Assembly (NCBI GenBank): GCA_027620595.1
Contig: JAQCDI010000020.1
Span: 1-16,151, forward strand
Reading direction: 5' to 3'
From: Bacteroidota bacterium
GTDB lineage: Bacteria > Bacteroidota > Rhodothermia > Rhodothermales > UBA10348
DNA length: 16,151 bases
The notes below the pieces were generated by a model. That model searched no databases. It was not told where the DNA came from and saw only the letters and a program-made list of their open reading frames with translations. The position numbers were made by a program, and so were the translations under genes. Shown here piece after piece: positions 6,870-14,853 of this stretch. Every line of letters begins with the position of its first letter. The first letter of the stretch is position 1.

Positions 6870-7874
6870 ATGCAATCCCTCCGCGCTGCGATCACAGCTG
6901 TCGGCCACTATCTGCCGGAAGATCGGCTCACCAACGCCGACTTCGAGAAAATGGTGGATACCAACGACGAGTGGATCCGCACCCGGACAGGAATCCGCGA
7001 GCGTCGCATCCTGAAGGATCCGACGAAGGCCACTTCCTTCATGGCGGCCAATGCGGCCAAGGAGCTGCTGGCCAAGCGCAAGCTGGATCCCAAGGAGATC
7101 GAACTGGTGATCGTGGCCACCGTGACGCCCGACATGTTCTTCCCCGCCACCGCATGTCTCGTTGCGGCAGAGATCGGGGCCACGAATGCCTGGGCCTACG
7201 ACATTTCAGCGGCCTGTTCGGGATTCCTGTTTGCCCTGTCCACCGGAGCCCGGTTCATCGAGTCCGGCAAGCACAAGAAAGTCCTGGTGATAGGAGCCGA
7301 CAAGATGAGCTCCATCGTGGACTACACCGATCGCACGACGTGTGTCCTCTTCGGGGACGGCGCCGCCTGTGTGCTGCTCGAACCCGACACCCAAGGGTAC
7401 GGTCTGATGGACTCCGAGGAGCATTCCGACGGTAGCCAGTGGAATTCCCTCTGCATGCTGGGAGGCGGAAGCCTCAACCCGCCGTCTGCCGTGACGATCG
7501 AAAAGAAATGGCACTTCCTGCACCAGGAGGGCCAGCCGGTTTTCAAGGCAGCGGTCAAAGGCATGGCCGACGTTGCTGCGGCCATCGTCGAGCGCAACCA
7601 ACTCACAGGCGACGATATCCGCTACCTCGTTCCCCATCAGGCCAACCTGCGTATCATCGACGCAACGGCCCGCCGCATGGGCGTAGGAATGGACAAGGTT
7701 ATGCTCAACATCGAACGCTACGGCAACACCACTGCGGCCACCATCCCGCTGTGCCTGGCTGACTGGGAGGCAGAATTGCGCAAAGGGGACAACCTGATCC
7801 TGGCGGCCTTCGGCGGCGGGTTCACCTGGGGCGCGGCATGGATCCGCTGGGCCTACGACGGAACAGGGGCCTGA
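6870..7874 (+). CDS. fabH: beta-ketoacyl-ACP synthase III
   Basis: Condenses a starter acyl-CoA with malonyl-ACP to begin fatty-acid synthesis. The protein has 334 residues. The ATG at 6870 gives MQSLRAAITAVGHYLPE, the usual family opening (ITAVGHYLP in type). The Cys-His-Asn triad is present: C116 in DISAACSGF, H256 in VPHQANLRI and N286 in ERYGNTTAATIP. NDEWIRTRTGIRERR (32-46) and the glycine-rich end LAAFGGGFTWGAAWIRW are also typical. No Shine-Dalgarno sequence precedes the ATG. The gene lies 79 bases after plsX and 43 bases before fabD, with no promoter-like string between, so one transcript is likely. Whether the starter is acetyl- or branched-chain acyl-CoA cannot be read from the sequence. 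Confidence 0.97.
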   Translation: MQSLRAAITAVGHYLPEDRLTNADFEKMVDTNDEWIRTRTGIRERRILKDPTKATSFMAANAAKELLAKRKLDPKEIELVIVATVTPDMFFPATACLVAAEIGATNAWAYDISAACSGFLFALSTGARFIESGKHKKVLVIGADKMSSIVDYTDRTTCVLFGDGAACVLLEPDTQGYGLMDSEEHSDGSQWNSLCMLGGGSLNPPSAVTIEKKWHFLHQEGQPVFKAAVKGMADVAAAIVERNQLTGDDIRYLVPHQANLRIIDATARRMGVGMDKVMLNIERYGNTTAATIPLCLADWEAELRKGDNLILAAFGGGFTWGAAWIRWAYDGTGA

Positions 7875-7917
7875 CGAGGCAGCTTTTGGTGCTGCCCGAA
7901 CGAACCACAGACACCTT

Positions 7918-8856
7918 ATGAACGCATTTCTATTCCCCGGTCAGGGCTCGCAATCCGTAGGGATGGCCCAGGATCTGTTCGAGCAGAATGACGCGGCGCG
8001 GGCCGTGCTCGAGCGGGCCAATACCGTTCTCGAGATGGATCTGACGGGCATCATGTTCGGCTCGCTCGATCCGGCCCGCGCTGAAGAGGACCTGGCCACG
8101 CTGACCCGTACCGAGAACACCCAGCCGGCGCTTTTCGTCCATTCCATGGCCGTGATGTCGGCCTTGTCCAGGCATGCCTCCACCCCCGACATGGTGGCTG
8201 GCCACAGCCTCGGCGAATACAGTGCCCTGGCGGCCGCAGGAGCGATTTCCTTCGAGGAAGGCCTGCGTATCGTACGTCTGCGCGGAGAACTCATGGCCCA
8301 AGCGGGTGCCATTCGTCCGGGCGCCATGGCGGCCATCCTGGGCATGGAAGATGCAGATGTCGAGGAGCTCTGCCGGGAGGCCTCGAGCGATGGCATCGTG
8401 CAACCGGCCAACTTCAATTCCCCGGGTCAGATCGTGATTTCGGGAGATGTCGAGGCCGTCGATCGTGCGGTGGCCCTCGCTCCGGAGCGCGGTGCCAAGC
8501 GGGCCCTCAAGTTGCCCGTGTCCGGCGCCTTCCACTCGCCCCTCATGGATTTTGCCCGTGATGGCCTTGCCCAGGCGCTCGACACGTTGCCCATCCGCGT
8601 GCCGTCCTGCCCCGTGTACCTGAATGTGACCGCTGCGCCTACCACGGACCCCGAAGAAATCCGGCGCCGACTGGTGGAGCAGCTGATGGCACCCGTACGC
8701 TGGGCGCAAACCCTCACGGCCATGCAGGCTGATGGCGCAACGCGCTTCGTGGAAGTCGGCGCCGGCAAGGTGCTCTCCGGCCTGGTCAAACGGACCCTTG
8801 GGCGCGACGCCGAAACCCTTTCCCTGTCCTCCCCTGCCGACCTGGAAACCCTCTGA
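7918..8856 (+). CDS. fabD: malonyl-CoA:ACP transacylase
   Basis: Moves malonyl from CoA to acyl carrier protein, supplying the extender for FabH and the elongation enzymes. The protein has 312 residues, the normal length. It opens MNAFLFPGQGSQSVGM, with the GQGSQ motif at 8-12. The nucleophile is S97 in GHSLGEYSAL and the catalytic histidine is H206 in VSGAFHSPLM; RLRGELMQ-like residues (about 120-126) supply the substrate-binding arginine. PVRWAQTL and FVEVGAGKVL near the end are also family segments. The fabG ATG follows only four bases after the stop, so the two are almost certainly co-transcribed. No Shine-Dalgarno sequence is visible before the ATG. Confidence 0.97.
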   Translation: MNAFLFPGQGSQSVGMAQDLFEQNDAARAVLERANTVLEMDLTGIMFGSLDPARAEEDLATLTRTENTQPALFVHSMAVMSALSRHASTPDMVAGHSLGEYSALAAAGAISFEEGLRIVRLRGELMAQAGAIRPGAMAAILGMEDADVEELCREASSDGIVQPANFNSPGQIVISGDVEAVDRAVALAPERGAKRALKLPVSGAFHSPLMDFARDGLAQALDTLPIRVPSCPVYLNVTAAPTTDPEEIRRRLVEQLMAPVRWAQTLTAMQADGATRFVEVGAGKVLSGLVKRTLGRDAETLSLSSPADLETL

Positions 8857-8860
8857 TCCC

Positions 8861-9610
8861 ATGTCCAAACGATTCGAAAACCGGAATGTGCTCGTAACCG
8901 GCGGGACGCGAGGCATCGGCCGCGCCATCGTGGAGCGATTTGCTGCAGAAGGTGCCAACGTTGCCTTCACGTATCGCAGCTCCAGGGAGGAAGCCGATGC
9001 GCTCATTGCTTCGCTGACCGGCCAGGGCTTCAAGGCCAAGGCCTTCCAGGCCGACGCGGCCGACTTCACGGCGGCGGAAACGGCCATCAATGAAGTCGTG
9101 ACCGATTGGGGTTCGATCGACGTCGTGGTCAACAACGCGGGGATCACCCGCGACGGACTCATGCTGCGCATGAGTCAGGACGATTTTGACGCCGTGGTGG
9201 GAACGAACCTGAAGAGCGTGTTCAACTACGCCAAGGCAGCCTATCGTCCGATGATGAAACAACGCTCGGGACGCATTGTGAACATGTCCTCGGTGGTCGG
9301 GGTGATGGGCAATCCCGGACAGACCAATTACGCAGCCTCCAAGGCCGGCATCATCGGCTTCTCGAAGTCGCTGGCCAAGGAACTCGGCGCCCGTGGCGTA
9401 ACGGTCAACGTCGTTGCTCCGGGCTACGTCGAAACCGACATGACCGGCGCGCTGTCCGATGCTGCCCGGGAAGCCATGCTGGGCGCTGTCCCCGTGGGCC
9501 GCCCAGCCTCCCCGGACGACATTGCAAGTGCCGTCCTTTTCCTGGCTTCCGACGAAGCCTCCTACATCACCGGACACGTACTGCACGTGGACGGCGGCCT
9601 GGCCATGTGA
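8861..9610 (+). CDS. fabG: 3-oxoacyl-ACP reductase
   Basis: NADPH-dependent reductase for the first reduction of each fatty-acid elongation cycle. A classical short-chain dehydrogenase of 249 residues. The cofactor motif TGGTRGIG is at 13-20, NNAG at 91-94, and the catalytic set is N116, S144 (NMSSVVG), Y157 and K161 (YAASK). PGYVETDMT and the C-terminal HVDGGLAM are typical of FabG. The ATG at 8861, four bases after fabD, is chosen; a longer frame inside fabD is rejected. In many genomes acpP and fabF follow fabG. Here a helicase gene follows instead, so the carrier protein must be encoded elsewhere. Confidence 0.96.
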   Translation: MSKRFENRNVLVTGGTRGIGRAIVERFAAEGANVAFTYRSSREEADALIASLTGQGFKAKAFQADAADFTAAETAINEVVTDWGSIDVVVNNAGITRDGLMLRMSQDDFDAVVGTNLKSVFNYAKAAYRPMMKQRSGRIVNMSSVVGVMGNPGQTNYAASKAGIIGFSKSLAKELGARGVTVNVVAPGYVETDMTGALSDAAREAMLGAVPVGRPASPDDIASAVLFLASDEASYITGHVLHVDGGLAM

Positions 9611-9642
9611 CCGGGCCTTCGATCTTTCAACCCTTCTCTTCT

Positions 9643-11172
9643 ATGTCTGACGGCCCCAAACGGAGCTATATCACCGGAATCGACCTGACCTCGCGCGCCC
9701 AGGCGGAACGCAGCGAAGCCAGCGCCCGCGAGTCCTTCACCGAACCGGATCCGCCGCTGCCATCGGCAACGGTGGACAACCTGCCTTCCCGACTGCACGA
9801 TGCGGTCCGCTCCATTGGCTGGACCTCCCTCATGCCGGTCCAGCAGAAGGCCATCCCGTATCTGCTCGACGGACGGGACATGATCGTCCAGTCGCGTACC
9901 GGATCCGGAAAAACGGGCGGCTTCCTGCTGCCGCTGTTCAACCTGCTCGACGAGTCGCTCATGGCACCCCAGGCGCTGGTCCTGTCTCCGACTCGTGAGC
10001 TGGCCAAGCAGATCCACGAGGAGTTCGACCGGCTTCGGGGCAAGCACCAGATTTCGAGCGTCGTGATCTACGGGGGCGTCAAGTACGAGCCCCAGATCAA
10101 GGCCCTCAAGGACGGTGCCCAGGTCATCATCGGAACACCCGGTCGTATCCTGGATCACATCCAGCAGGGGCGGCTGCGCCTCGACGACCTGCGCATGCTG
10201 GTCTTTGACGAGGCGGACGAGATGCTCTCGATGGGCTTCTATCCCGACATGCTCAAACTGGAGCGGTATCTGCCCAAGAATCGCCAGTCCTGCATGTTCA
10301 GCGCCACGATGCCCAAGCGCGTGCGCTACCTCTCGACCAAATTCCTCAACGACCCCGGCTTCATCTCGCTGTCGAGCGGCAACGTGAGCGTCGATGCCAT
10401 CGAGCACCGCTACTACCGCGTGGACCGCATGAAGAAGGACCGCATCCTGGTGCGGCTCATCGAGATGGAGAATCCCGATTCGGCCATCATTTTTGCCAAT
10501 ACCAAGCGGGATGTCGAGTACCTGGGACAGTTCCTCCAGAACTATGGATACGATGCAGACAGCATCTCGGGAGACTTGACCCAGCGCGCCCGGGAACGGG
10601 TCATGCAGAAGATCCGCGAAGGTCGCCTGCGCTTCCTCGTGGCCACCGATGTGGCGGCTCGCGGTATCGACATCACGGACCTGAGCCACGTCATCCAGTA
10701 TGATCTGCCCCAGGATCCGGAATATTATGTCCATCGAGCCGGGCGAACCGCGCGGGCCGGCAAGACCGGCACGGCCATCACGCTCATCTCGATCGAAGAA
10801 CAACGCAACCTGCTGGCCATCGGTCAGCGCTACTCCATTCCCATGTCGCAACACGAAGTACCTGACCAGAAGGATGTCGAACACCGGGTGACCGAGCGCC
10901 TCACGGTTGTCCTTGAATCCACGTTCCGCGACCGGTCCAACCTCGAAAAGGAACGCGCCGAGCGCTTCCTTCCGCTGGTGAAGGAGCTCTCCGGTGAAGA
11001 GCCGGAACTGTTGGCCATGCTGCTCGACGACCTCTACCACAAGAGCCTGCACAAGAGTGAACAGCAAAGCGCTCCGAAACGGGAACAGGATGAAAGCCAT
11101 CATCATGATGGGGATCACGAGGAGCACAGCGGCCGCAGGGATCGGGGACGGGACCACAACCGTCGTCGTTGA
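9643..11172 (+). CDS. DEAD-box ATP-dependent RNA helicase
   Basis: Unwinds RNA duplexes; bacterial relatives act in ribosome assembly, RNA decay and cold adaptation. Counting 509 residues from the ATG at 9643, a Q-motif-like GWTSLMPVQQKAIP (59-72) precedes motif I SRTGSGKT (84-91), Ia PTRELAKQ (116-123), Ib TPGR (165-168), II DEAD (189-192), III SAT (220-222), IV IIFANTK (282-288), V ATDVAARGID (334-343) and VI HRAGRTARAG (364-373). The tail after about 470 is His/Arg/Asp-rich and looks disordered, as in many RNA helicases. A GTG at 9607 overlapping the fabG stop would add 12 residues. It lies 32 bases after fabG and may be read through. CsdA/DeaD or RhlE-like class is uncertain, so no symbol is given. 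Confidence 0.95.
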   Translation: MSDGPKRSYITGIDLTSRAQAERSEASARESFTEPDPPLPSATVDNLPSRLHDAVRSIGWTSLMPVQQKAIPYLLDGRDMIVQSRTGSGKTGGFLLPLFNLLDESLMAPQALVLSPTRELAKQIHEEFDRLRGKHQISSVVIYGGVKYEPQIKALKDGAQVIIGTPGRILDHIQQGRLRLDDLRMLVFDEADEMLSMGFYPDMLKLERYLPKNRQSCMFSATMPKRVRYLSTKFLNDPGFISLSSGNVSVDAIEHRYYRVDRMKKDRILVRLIEMENPDSAIIFANTKRDVEYLGQFLQNYGYDADSISGDLTQRARERVMQKIREGRLRFLVATDVAARGIDITDLSHVIQYDLPQDPEYYVHRAGRTARAGKTGTAITLISIEEQRNLLAIGQRYSIPMSQHEVPDQKDVEHRVTERLTVVLESTFRDRSNLEKERAERFLPLVKELSGEEPELLAMLLDDLYHKSLHKSEQQSAPKREQDESHHHDGDHEEHSGRRDRGRDHNRRR

Positions 11173-11219
11173 TCGCCTGCATTCCGGCTGCCCGGCCTGA
11201 CGTTCATTTCCTTTTTTCG

Positions 11220-12527
11220 GTGCCAATTCCCATAAAGCGTCTTTCTTTGCTGGCCGCACTGGCCATCTTCCTTTTTTCCGCGGCACCCGATACGGCCGCA
11301 CAGTTGGCCACGGCCGACGATGTGAAACCGGAGGACTACCGGATCTACCGCAGCGACGGTACACCCGCCAGCTGGGAGGACGTAGCCGCGGCCATGAAAG
11401 CCGCCCATGTCGTTTTCGTGGGCGAATTGCACAATGACCCGGTGTCCCACAAGGTGGAACAGGAAGTCCTGCAACGCTGGTTTGCCACCCATGGCAGTGC
11501 GGCGGCGCTGAGTCTGGAGATGTTCTCCCGCGATGTGCAGTACATCGTGGACGAGTATCTGGCCTCTCAGATTACGGACGCTCATTTCCAGCAGGCCTCA
11601 AGTCCATGGAGCAACTACGTGACGGACTACCGTCCGCTCGTGGAGTATGCCCGTGAAAACGGCCTTTCGGTCATCGCCGCCAACGCACCGCGTCGCTACG
11701 CCAACCTTGTGACCCGAGTGGGCCGTGATGCCCTGATGTCCCTGTCGGACCAGGCCCGCGGCTACCTGGCGCCGCTGCCCTACGGCGGGGCATCCGAGCG
11801 CTATACGGCGCAGTGGAACAAGGTGATGTCCGAGGCGATGGCCGCCATGACGCCGGCAAAGCAGCCGAAAGAGGAAGCCGCAAGCCACGCCATGGCGGAG
11901 GGGCACGAGCACGGCGAAGGAGAAATGGACGACGCTGCCATGGAGCACGGCAAGGAACATGACATGGGCGAAGGCCACGAGCACGGCGAAGGAGAAATGG
12001 ACCATGCTGCCATGCGCGCCGAACACCACGGCGACATGAGCGACGAGGAATATGCCGCCATGCACAAAGCCCACATGGAAGGTGGCGAGGGTCATGAAAT
12101 GGGCGAAGACCATGAGCACGGCGACATGCAGCACGGCGAAGGCCACGACATGGGTGAGGGCCACGAGAAGGCCGAAGCAGCGGGTTCGCCCGTAATGCCT
12201 TCTGCCGGAAGCGGTCATGGCGGCGGCTCCATGCTGGACGCGCAGTCCCTGTGGGATGCCACGATGGCCTGGTCGATCGCCGAGCACCTGACGCGTCGCC
12301 CGGGCGCCCGGGTGGCCCACATGGTTGGCGGATTCCACGTCGAGACGGGAACGGGCATTCCGGAACACATGGTCCAATACCGCCCGGGGACCCGCATGCT
12401 GATCATTTCGGTGCAGAGCGTGGACGATCCGGCCGTTTTTGCCCCGGAAGAGCACACCGGCCTGGGCGATTTCGTTGTTCTTGGCGATGCATCCCTGCCT
12501 CGCACCTACGAAACGCGCGAGCGATAA
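11220..12527 (+). CDS. exported ChaN-like protein (haem-binding uptake, Tiki/ChaN fold) with a His/Met-rich insertion
   Basis: ChaN-family proteins are envelope proteins linked to haem/iron binding; the fold is related to Tiki/TraB-type proteins. From the GTG at 11220 the protein has 435 residues and begins with a signal peptide (PIPIKR, hydrophobic 8-22, likely cleavage after DTAA near 27). A TTG at 11169 overlapping the helicase stop is less likely because it would bury the signal. There is no lipobox cysteine. The family opening HVVFVGELHNDPVSH is at 63-77, with SLEMFSRDVQ at 98-107. The later signature AQSLWDATMAWSIAEHL is at 341-357 and MVGGFHVETGTGIP at 368-381. Between them residues about 223-315 form a loop rich in His (about 18) and Met (about 12), built partly from a 24-residue tandem repeat. 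This suggests metal or haem binding. It probably sits in the periplasm. Confidence 0.82.
   Translation: MPIPIKRLSLLAALAIFLFSAAPDTAAQLATADDVKPEDYRIYRSDGTPASWEDVAAAMKAAHVVFVGELHNDPVSHKVEQEVLQRWFATHGSAAALSLEMFSRDVQYIVDEYLASQITDAHFQQASSPWSNYVTDYRPLVEYARENGLSVIAANAPRRYANLVTRVGRDALMSLSDQARGYLAPLPYGGASERYTAQWNKVMSEAMAAMTPAKQPKEEAASHAMAEGHEHGEGEMDDAAMEHGKEHDMGEGHEHGEGEMDHAAMRAEHHGDMSDEEYAAMHKAHMEGGEGHEMGEDHEHGDMQHGEGHDMGEGHEKAEAAGSPVMPSAGSGHGGGSMLDAQSLWDATMAWSIAEHLTRRPGARVAHMVGGFHVETGTGIPEHMVQYRPGTRMLIISVQSVDDPAVFAPEEHTGLGDFVVLGDASLPRTYETRER
11904..12047 (+). repeat. 72-bp in-frame tandem repeat encoding His/Met-rich loop
   Basis: Two copies of a 72-base (24-codon) unit lie at 11904-11975 and 11976-12047. 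The first 27 bases are identical, and the encoded HEHGEGEMD(D/H)AAM is nearly so; the second half has diverged. A looser third set of HEMGED, HEHGDM and HDMGEG follows to about 12165. The repeat is in frame, so the loop length could change by slippage or recombination without breaking the gene. Confidence 0.8.
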
Positions 12528-12569
12528 GCCGCGAAACCAAACGAAGAACGAACCTGAGCGAGGAATGTC

Positions 12570-14273
12570 ATGCAACGACTGTCCATCCTGATGACCGTAC
12601 TGGTTGCCACCCTGACCATGAGCGCATGCACCGGTGGGGAAGAGGCATTTGATTGCGCGGCCTTCCTTGCCGACGGAGCATCGATGAAAGAGGTGAATGT
12701 GGATATGCAGGAAGGCAGCGAATACGGCCGCGGATTGCTCTCGCAGTACACGTCCTTCCGCCTGACGACGGACCTGACGGTCCTCAGTGAGAATGAATGC
12801 CGGATGCTGCCGCATCTGTTTGCCGCCGCCGATCAGATGGAAGCCATCTTCTGGAAGCAGGCCTACGGGGATCGGGAAGCGCTGTTGGCCTCCATCGAGG
12901 ATCCGGCGCTGCGCGAATACGCAATGATCAACTTTGGTCCGTGGGATCGTATCAACGGCAATACGCCCTTCGTCGACGGCGTGGGAGAGAAGCCGGCCGG
13001 TTCGAACCTCTATCCGAAGGACATGACCAAAGCGGAATTCGAAGCCGCCGTGGCCGCCAACCCGGATCTGGCGGGCCTCTACACGGTCGTCGTGAGGGAT
13101 GCGGACGAGACGCTGAAGGCCATCCCCTACCACGAAGCCTTCGCCGAGGAGATGCAGGCGGCTTCGACGGAGCTCCTGGCCGCTGCCGAATATGCCGACG
13201 ACCCGGGCCTGAAGCGGTATCTGGCGCTGCGCGCCGAAGCGCTCCTGACGGGAGACTATTTCGAGTCCGACATGGCCTGGATGGACATGAAGGACAACCG
13301 CATCGAGATGGTTGTCGGTCCCATCGAGACCTATGAGGATGCCCTCTATGGGTACAAAGCGGCCGCCGAAGCTTTCGTCCTGGTCAAGGACATGGCCTGG
13401 AGCGAGCGCCTCTCGCGCTACGCCCAGTTGCTGCCCATGCTGCAGGAAGGGTTGCCCGTGCCGGCCGAGTACAAGGCCGAAACGCCGGGTACGGACAGTG
13501 ACCTGAACGCCTACGATGCCATCTACTATGCCGGCGACACGAATGCCGGATCGAAGACGATTGCCATCAACCTGCCCAACGACGAGCAGGTGCAGCTGGC
13601 CAAGGGCACGCGTCGCTTGCAGCTGAAGAACTCGATGCAGGCCAAGTTCGACAAGATCCTGGCCCCGATTTCCGAGCTGTTGATTGCCGAGGATCAGCGC
13701 CAGAATGTGACGTTCGATGCCTTCTTCGGCAACACCATGTTCCACGAAGTGGCGCACGGTCTGGGCATCAAGAACACCCTGGACGGATCAAGCACCGTTC
13801 GCGAGGCCCTCAAGGAGCACTACTCTGCCCTTGAGGAAGGCAAGGCCGACATCCTGGGTCTCTACATGGTGGCCAAGCTGATTGAGGAAGGCGAGGAAGA
13901 GGGGGACATCCGGGACAACATGGCCACCTTCCTGGCCGGCATCTTCCGCAGCGTCCGTTTTGGCGCCTCGAGCGCCCACGGCCGGGCCAATATGATCCGG
14001 TTCAACTTCTTCTCCGAAATGGGCGCCTTCACGCGGGATGAGGCCACGGGGACCTACCGCGCCGATTACGACAAGATGATCGAGGCCATGAACGCCCTGA
14101 CGGAGAAGATCCTGCGCTTCCAGGGCGATGGCGACTACGCTGGTGTAGCGGCCTTCGTTGAGGAGTATGCGCGCGTGCCGGCCCAGCTGCAGGCCGACCT
14201 CGACCGGTTGGCCCAGGCCGGCATCCCGGTAGACATCGTCTTCGAACAGGGACTCGCGGCCCTGCCCAACTGA
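12570..14273 (+). CDS. M49-like (dipeptidyl-peptidase III related) zinc peptidase, predicted lipoprotein
   Basis: Probable zinc metallopeptidase releasing dipeptides from peptides, predicted to be anchored at the envelope. The protein has 567 residues. The N-terminus MQRLSILMTVLVATLTMSAC is a signal peptide ending in a lipobox-like MSAC (C20). The zinc site is HEVAH (392-396) within FHEVAHGLGIKN; further on, STVREALKEHYSALEEGKAD holds the third ligand, probably E423. Classical DPP III has the six-residue HExxGH, whereas this has the five-residue HExxH form known in some M49 relatives. No Nudix domain is present. An AGGA (12561-12564) is at ribosome-binding distance. It follows the ChaN-like gene by 42 bases and precedes the next lipoprotein gene by 8. 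Real substrate unknown. Confidence 0.85.
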   Translation: MQRLSILMTVLVATLTMSACTGGEEAFDCAAFLADGASMKEVNVDMQEGSEYGRGLLSQYTSFRLTTDLTVLSENECRMLPHLFAAADQMEAIFWKQAYGDREALLASIEDPALREYAMINFGPWDRINGNTPFVDGVGEKPAGSNLYPKDMTKAEFEAAVAANPDLAGLYTVVVRDADETLKAIPYHEAFAEEMQAASTELLAAAEYADDPGLKRYLALRAEALLTGDYFESDMAWMDMKDNRIEMVVGPIETYEDALYGYKAAAEAFVLVKDMAWSERLSRYAQLLPMLQEGLPVPAEYKAETPGTDSDLNAYDAIYYAGDTNAGSKTIAINLPNDEQVQLAKGTRRLQLKNSMQAKFDKILAPISELLIAEDQRQNVTFDAFFGNTMFHEVAHGLGIKNTLDGSSTVREALKEHYSALEEGKADILGLYMVAKLIEEGEEEGDIRDNMATFLAGIFRSVRFGASSAHGRANMIRFNFFSEMGAFTRDEATGTYRADYDKMIEAMNALTEKILRFQGDGDYAGVAAFVEEYARVPAQLQADLDRLAQAGIPVDIVFEQGLAALPN

Positions 14274-14281
14274 CGACGGTC

Positions 14282-14791
14282 GTGAAGCGGTTCGCCCCAG
14301 TTCTGGTGTTGATGATCCTGGCCTCGACGGCGTGTCGGGGCCAGGAGGCATCCCGCTCCGATGTCCTGTCGGCTGCACGGGAGCTGATTGCGTCCAGGAG
14401 CACGGTAACGCTGGTCACGCTCGGCGCAGACGGATTGCCGCGCGCACGCACGATGGAGCCCTTCCAGCCCACCGAGGATTGGGTGGTTTGGATGGGGACA
14501 AACCGGGAGAGTGCCAAAGTGGACGAAATCCAGGCCCGCCCGGAAGTCCTTCTGCACTATGAGATGCCCGATCAGGCGGGGTATGTCGTGCTCGAGGGTC
14601 GGGCCGTGATCGTGGACGATCCCGCGCTGGAAACCACCTGGTGGATGCCCAAGTGGGAGGCCTTCTATCCGGACCGTGCCGCCTATGTCCTGATCCGCTT
14701 CGAGCCTACCCGACTTGAAGTGGTGTCCTATCGGCACGGATTGACCGGAGATGCGCATACGTGGGAAGCGCCCGGGGCCGACTTTCGATAA
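14282..14791 (+). CDS. pyridoxamine 5'-phosphate oxidase-fold protein with lipoprotein signal
   Basis: Split-barrel flavin-binding domain resembling the general stress protein 26 / PNPOx-like family; most relatives are cytoplasmic. The protein has 169 residues from the GTG at 14282, only eight bases after the M49 gene. The N-terminus MKRFAPVLVLMILASTAC looks like a lipoprotein signal with C18 as the modified residue; the STAC lipobox is acceptable but not ideal. Family segments are VTLVTLGADGLPRARTMEPF (42-61), VVWMGTNRESAKVDEI (68-83, the usual lysine-containing FMN-binding strip) and PEVLLHYE (87-94). A tryptophan-rich stretch (120-128) and YVLIRFEPTRLEVVSY (135-150) complete the barrel. 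Cofactor (FMN, F420, haem or none) and substrate cannot be read. Export of this fold is unusual. Confidence 0.78.
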   Translation: MKRFAPVLVLMILASTACRGQEASRSDVLSAARELIASRSTVTLVTLGADGLPRARTMEPFQPTEDWVVWMGTNRESAKVDEIQARPEVLLHYEMPDQAGYVVLEGRAVIVDDPALETTWWMPKWEAFYPDRAAYVLIRFEPTRLEVVSYRHGLTGDAHTWEAPGADFR

Positions 14792-14796
14792 GCGGC

Positions 14797-14832
14797 GTGG
14801 CACGGCCTGTCCGTGACCGTACCTTCAGGTAC
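14797..14832 (+). promoter_or_regulatory. candidate promoter and palindrome before the hydrolase gene
   Basis: A -35-like GTGGCA (14797-14802) lies 17 bases before TACCTT (14820-14825), a possible -10 about 28 bases from the ATG. The -10 is embedded in a perfect palindrome, GTACCT-TC-AGGTAC (14819-14832), which could bind a dimeric regulator. It is not a full match to GTATCTTNRCC. Speculative. Confidence 0.25.
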
Positions 14833-14853
14833 CCGAACCCGCCCGTATCCGAC

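Noticed and set aside
11205..11285. Two similar TTCCTTTTTTC runs about 60 bases apart
   Set aside because: One is in the ChaN-like leader and the other encodes FLFS of the signal peptide, so the similarity is probably chance.
9562..11364. 600-codon minus-strand open frame
   Set aside because: Antisense to the DEAD-box helicase, which has all its motifs; no recognisable protein features.
11598..13757. 719-codon minus-strand open frame
   Set aside because: It covers the antisense of two genuine genes (ChaN-like and M49-like) and the gap between them. Its His/Val/Gly composition mirrors their codon bias.
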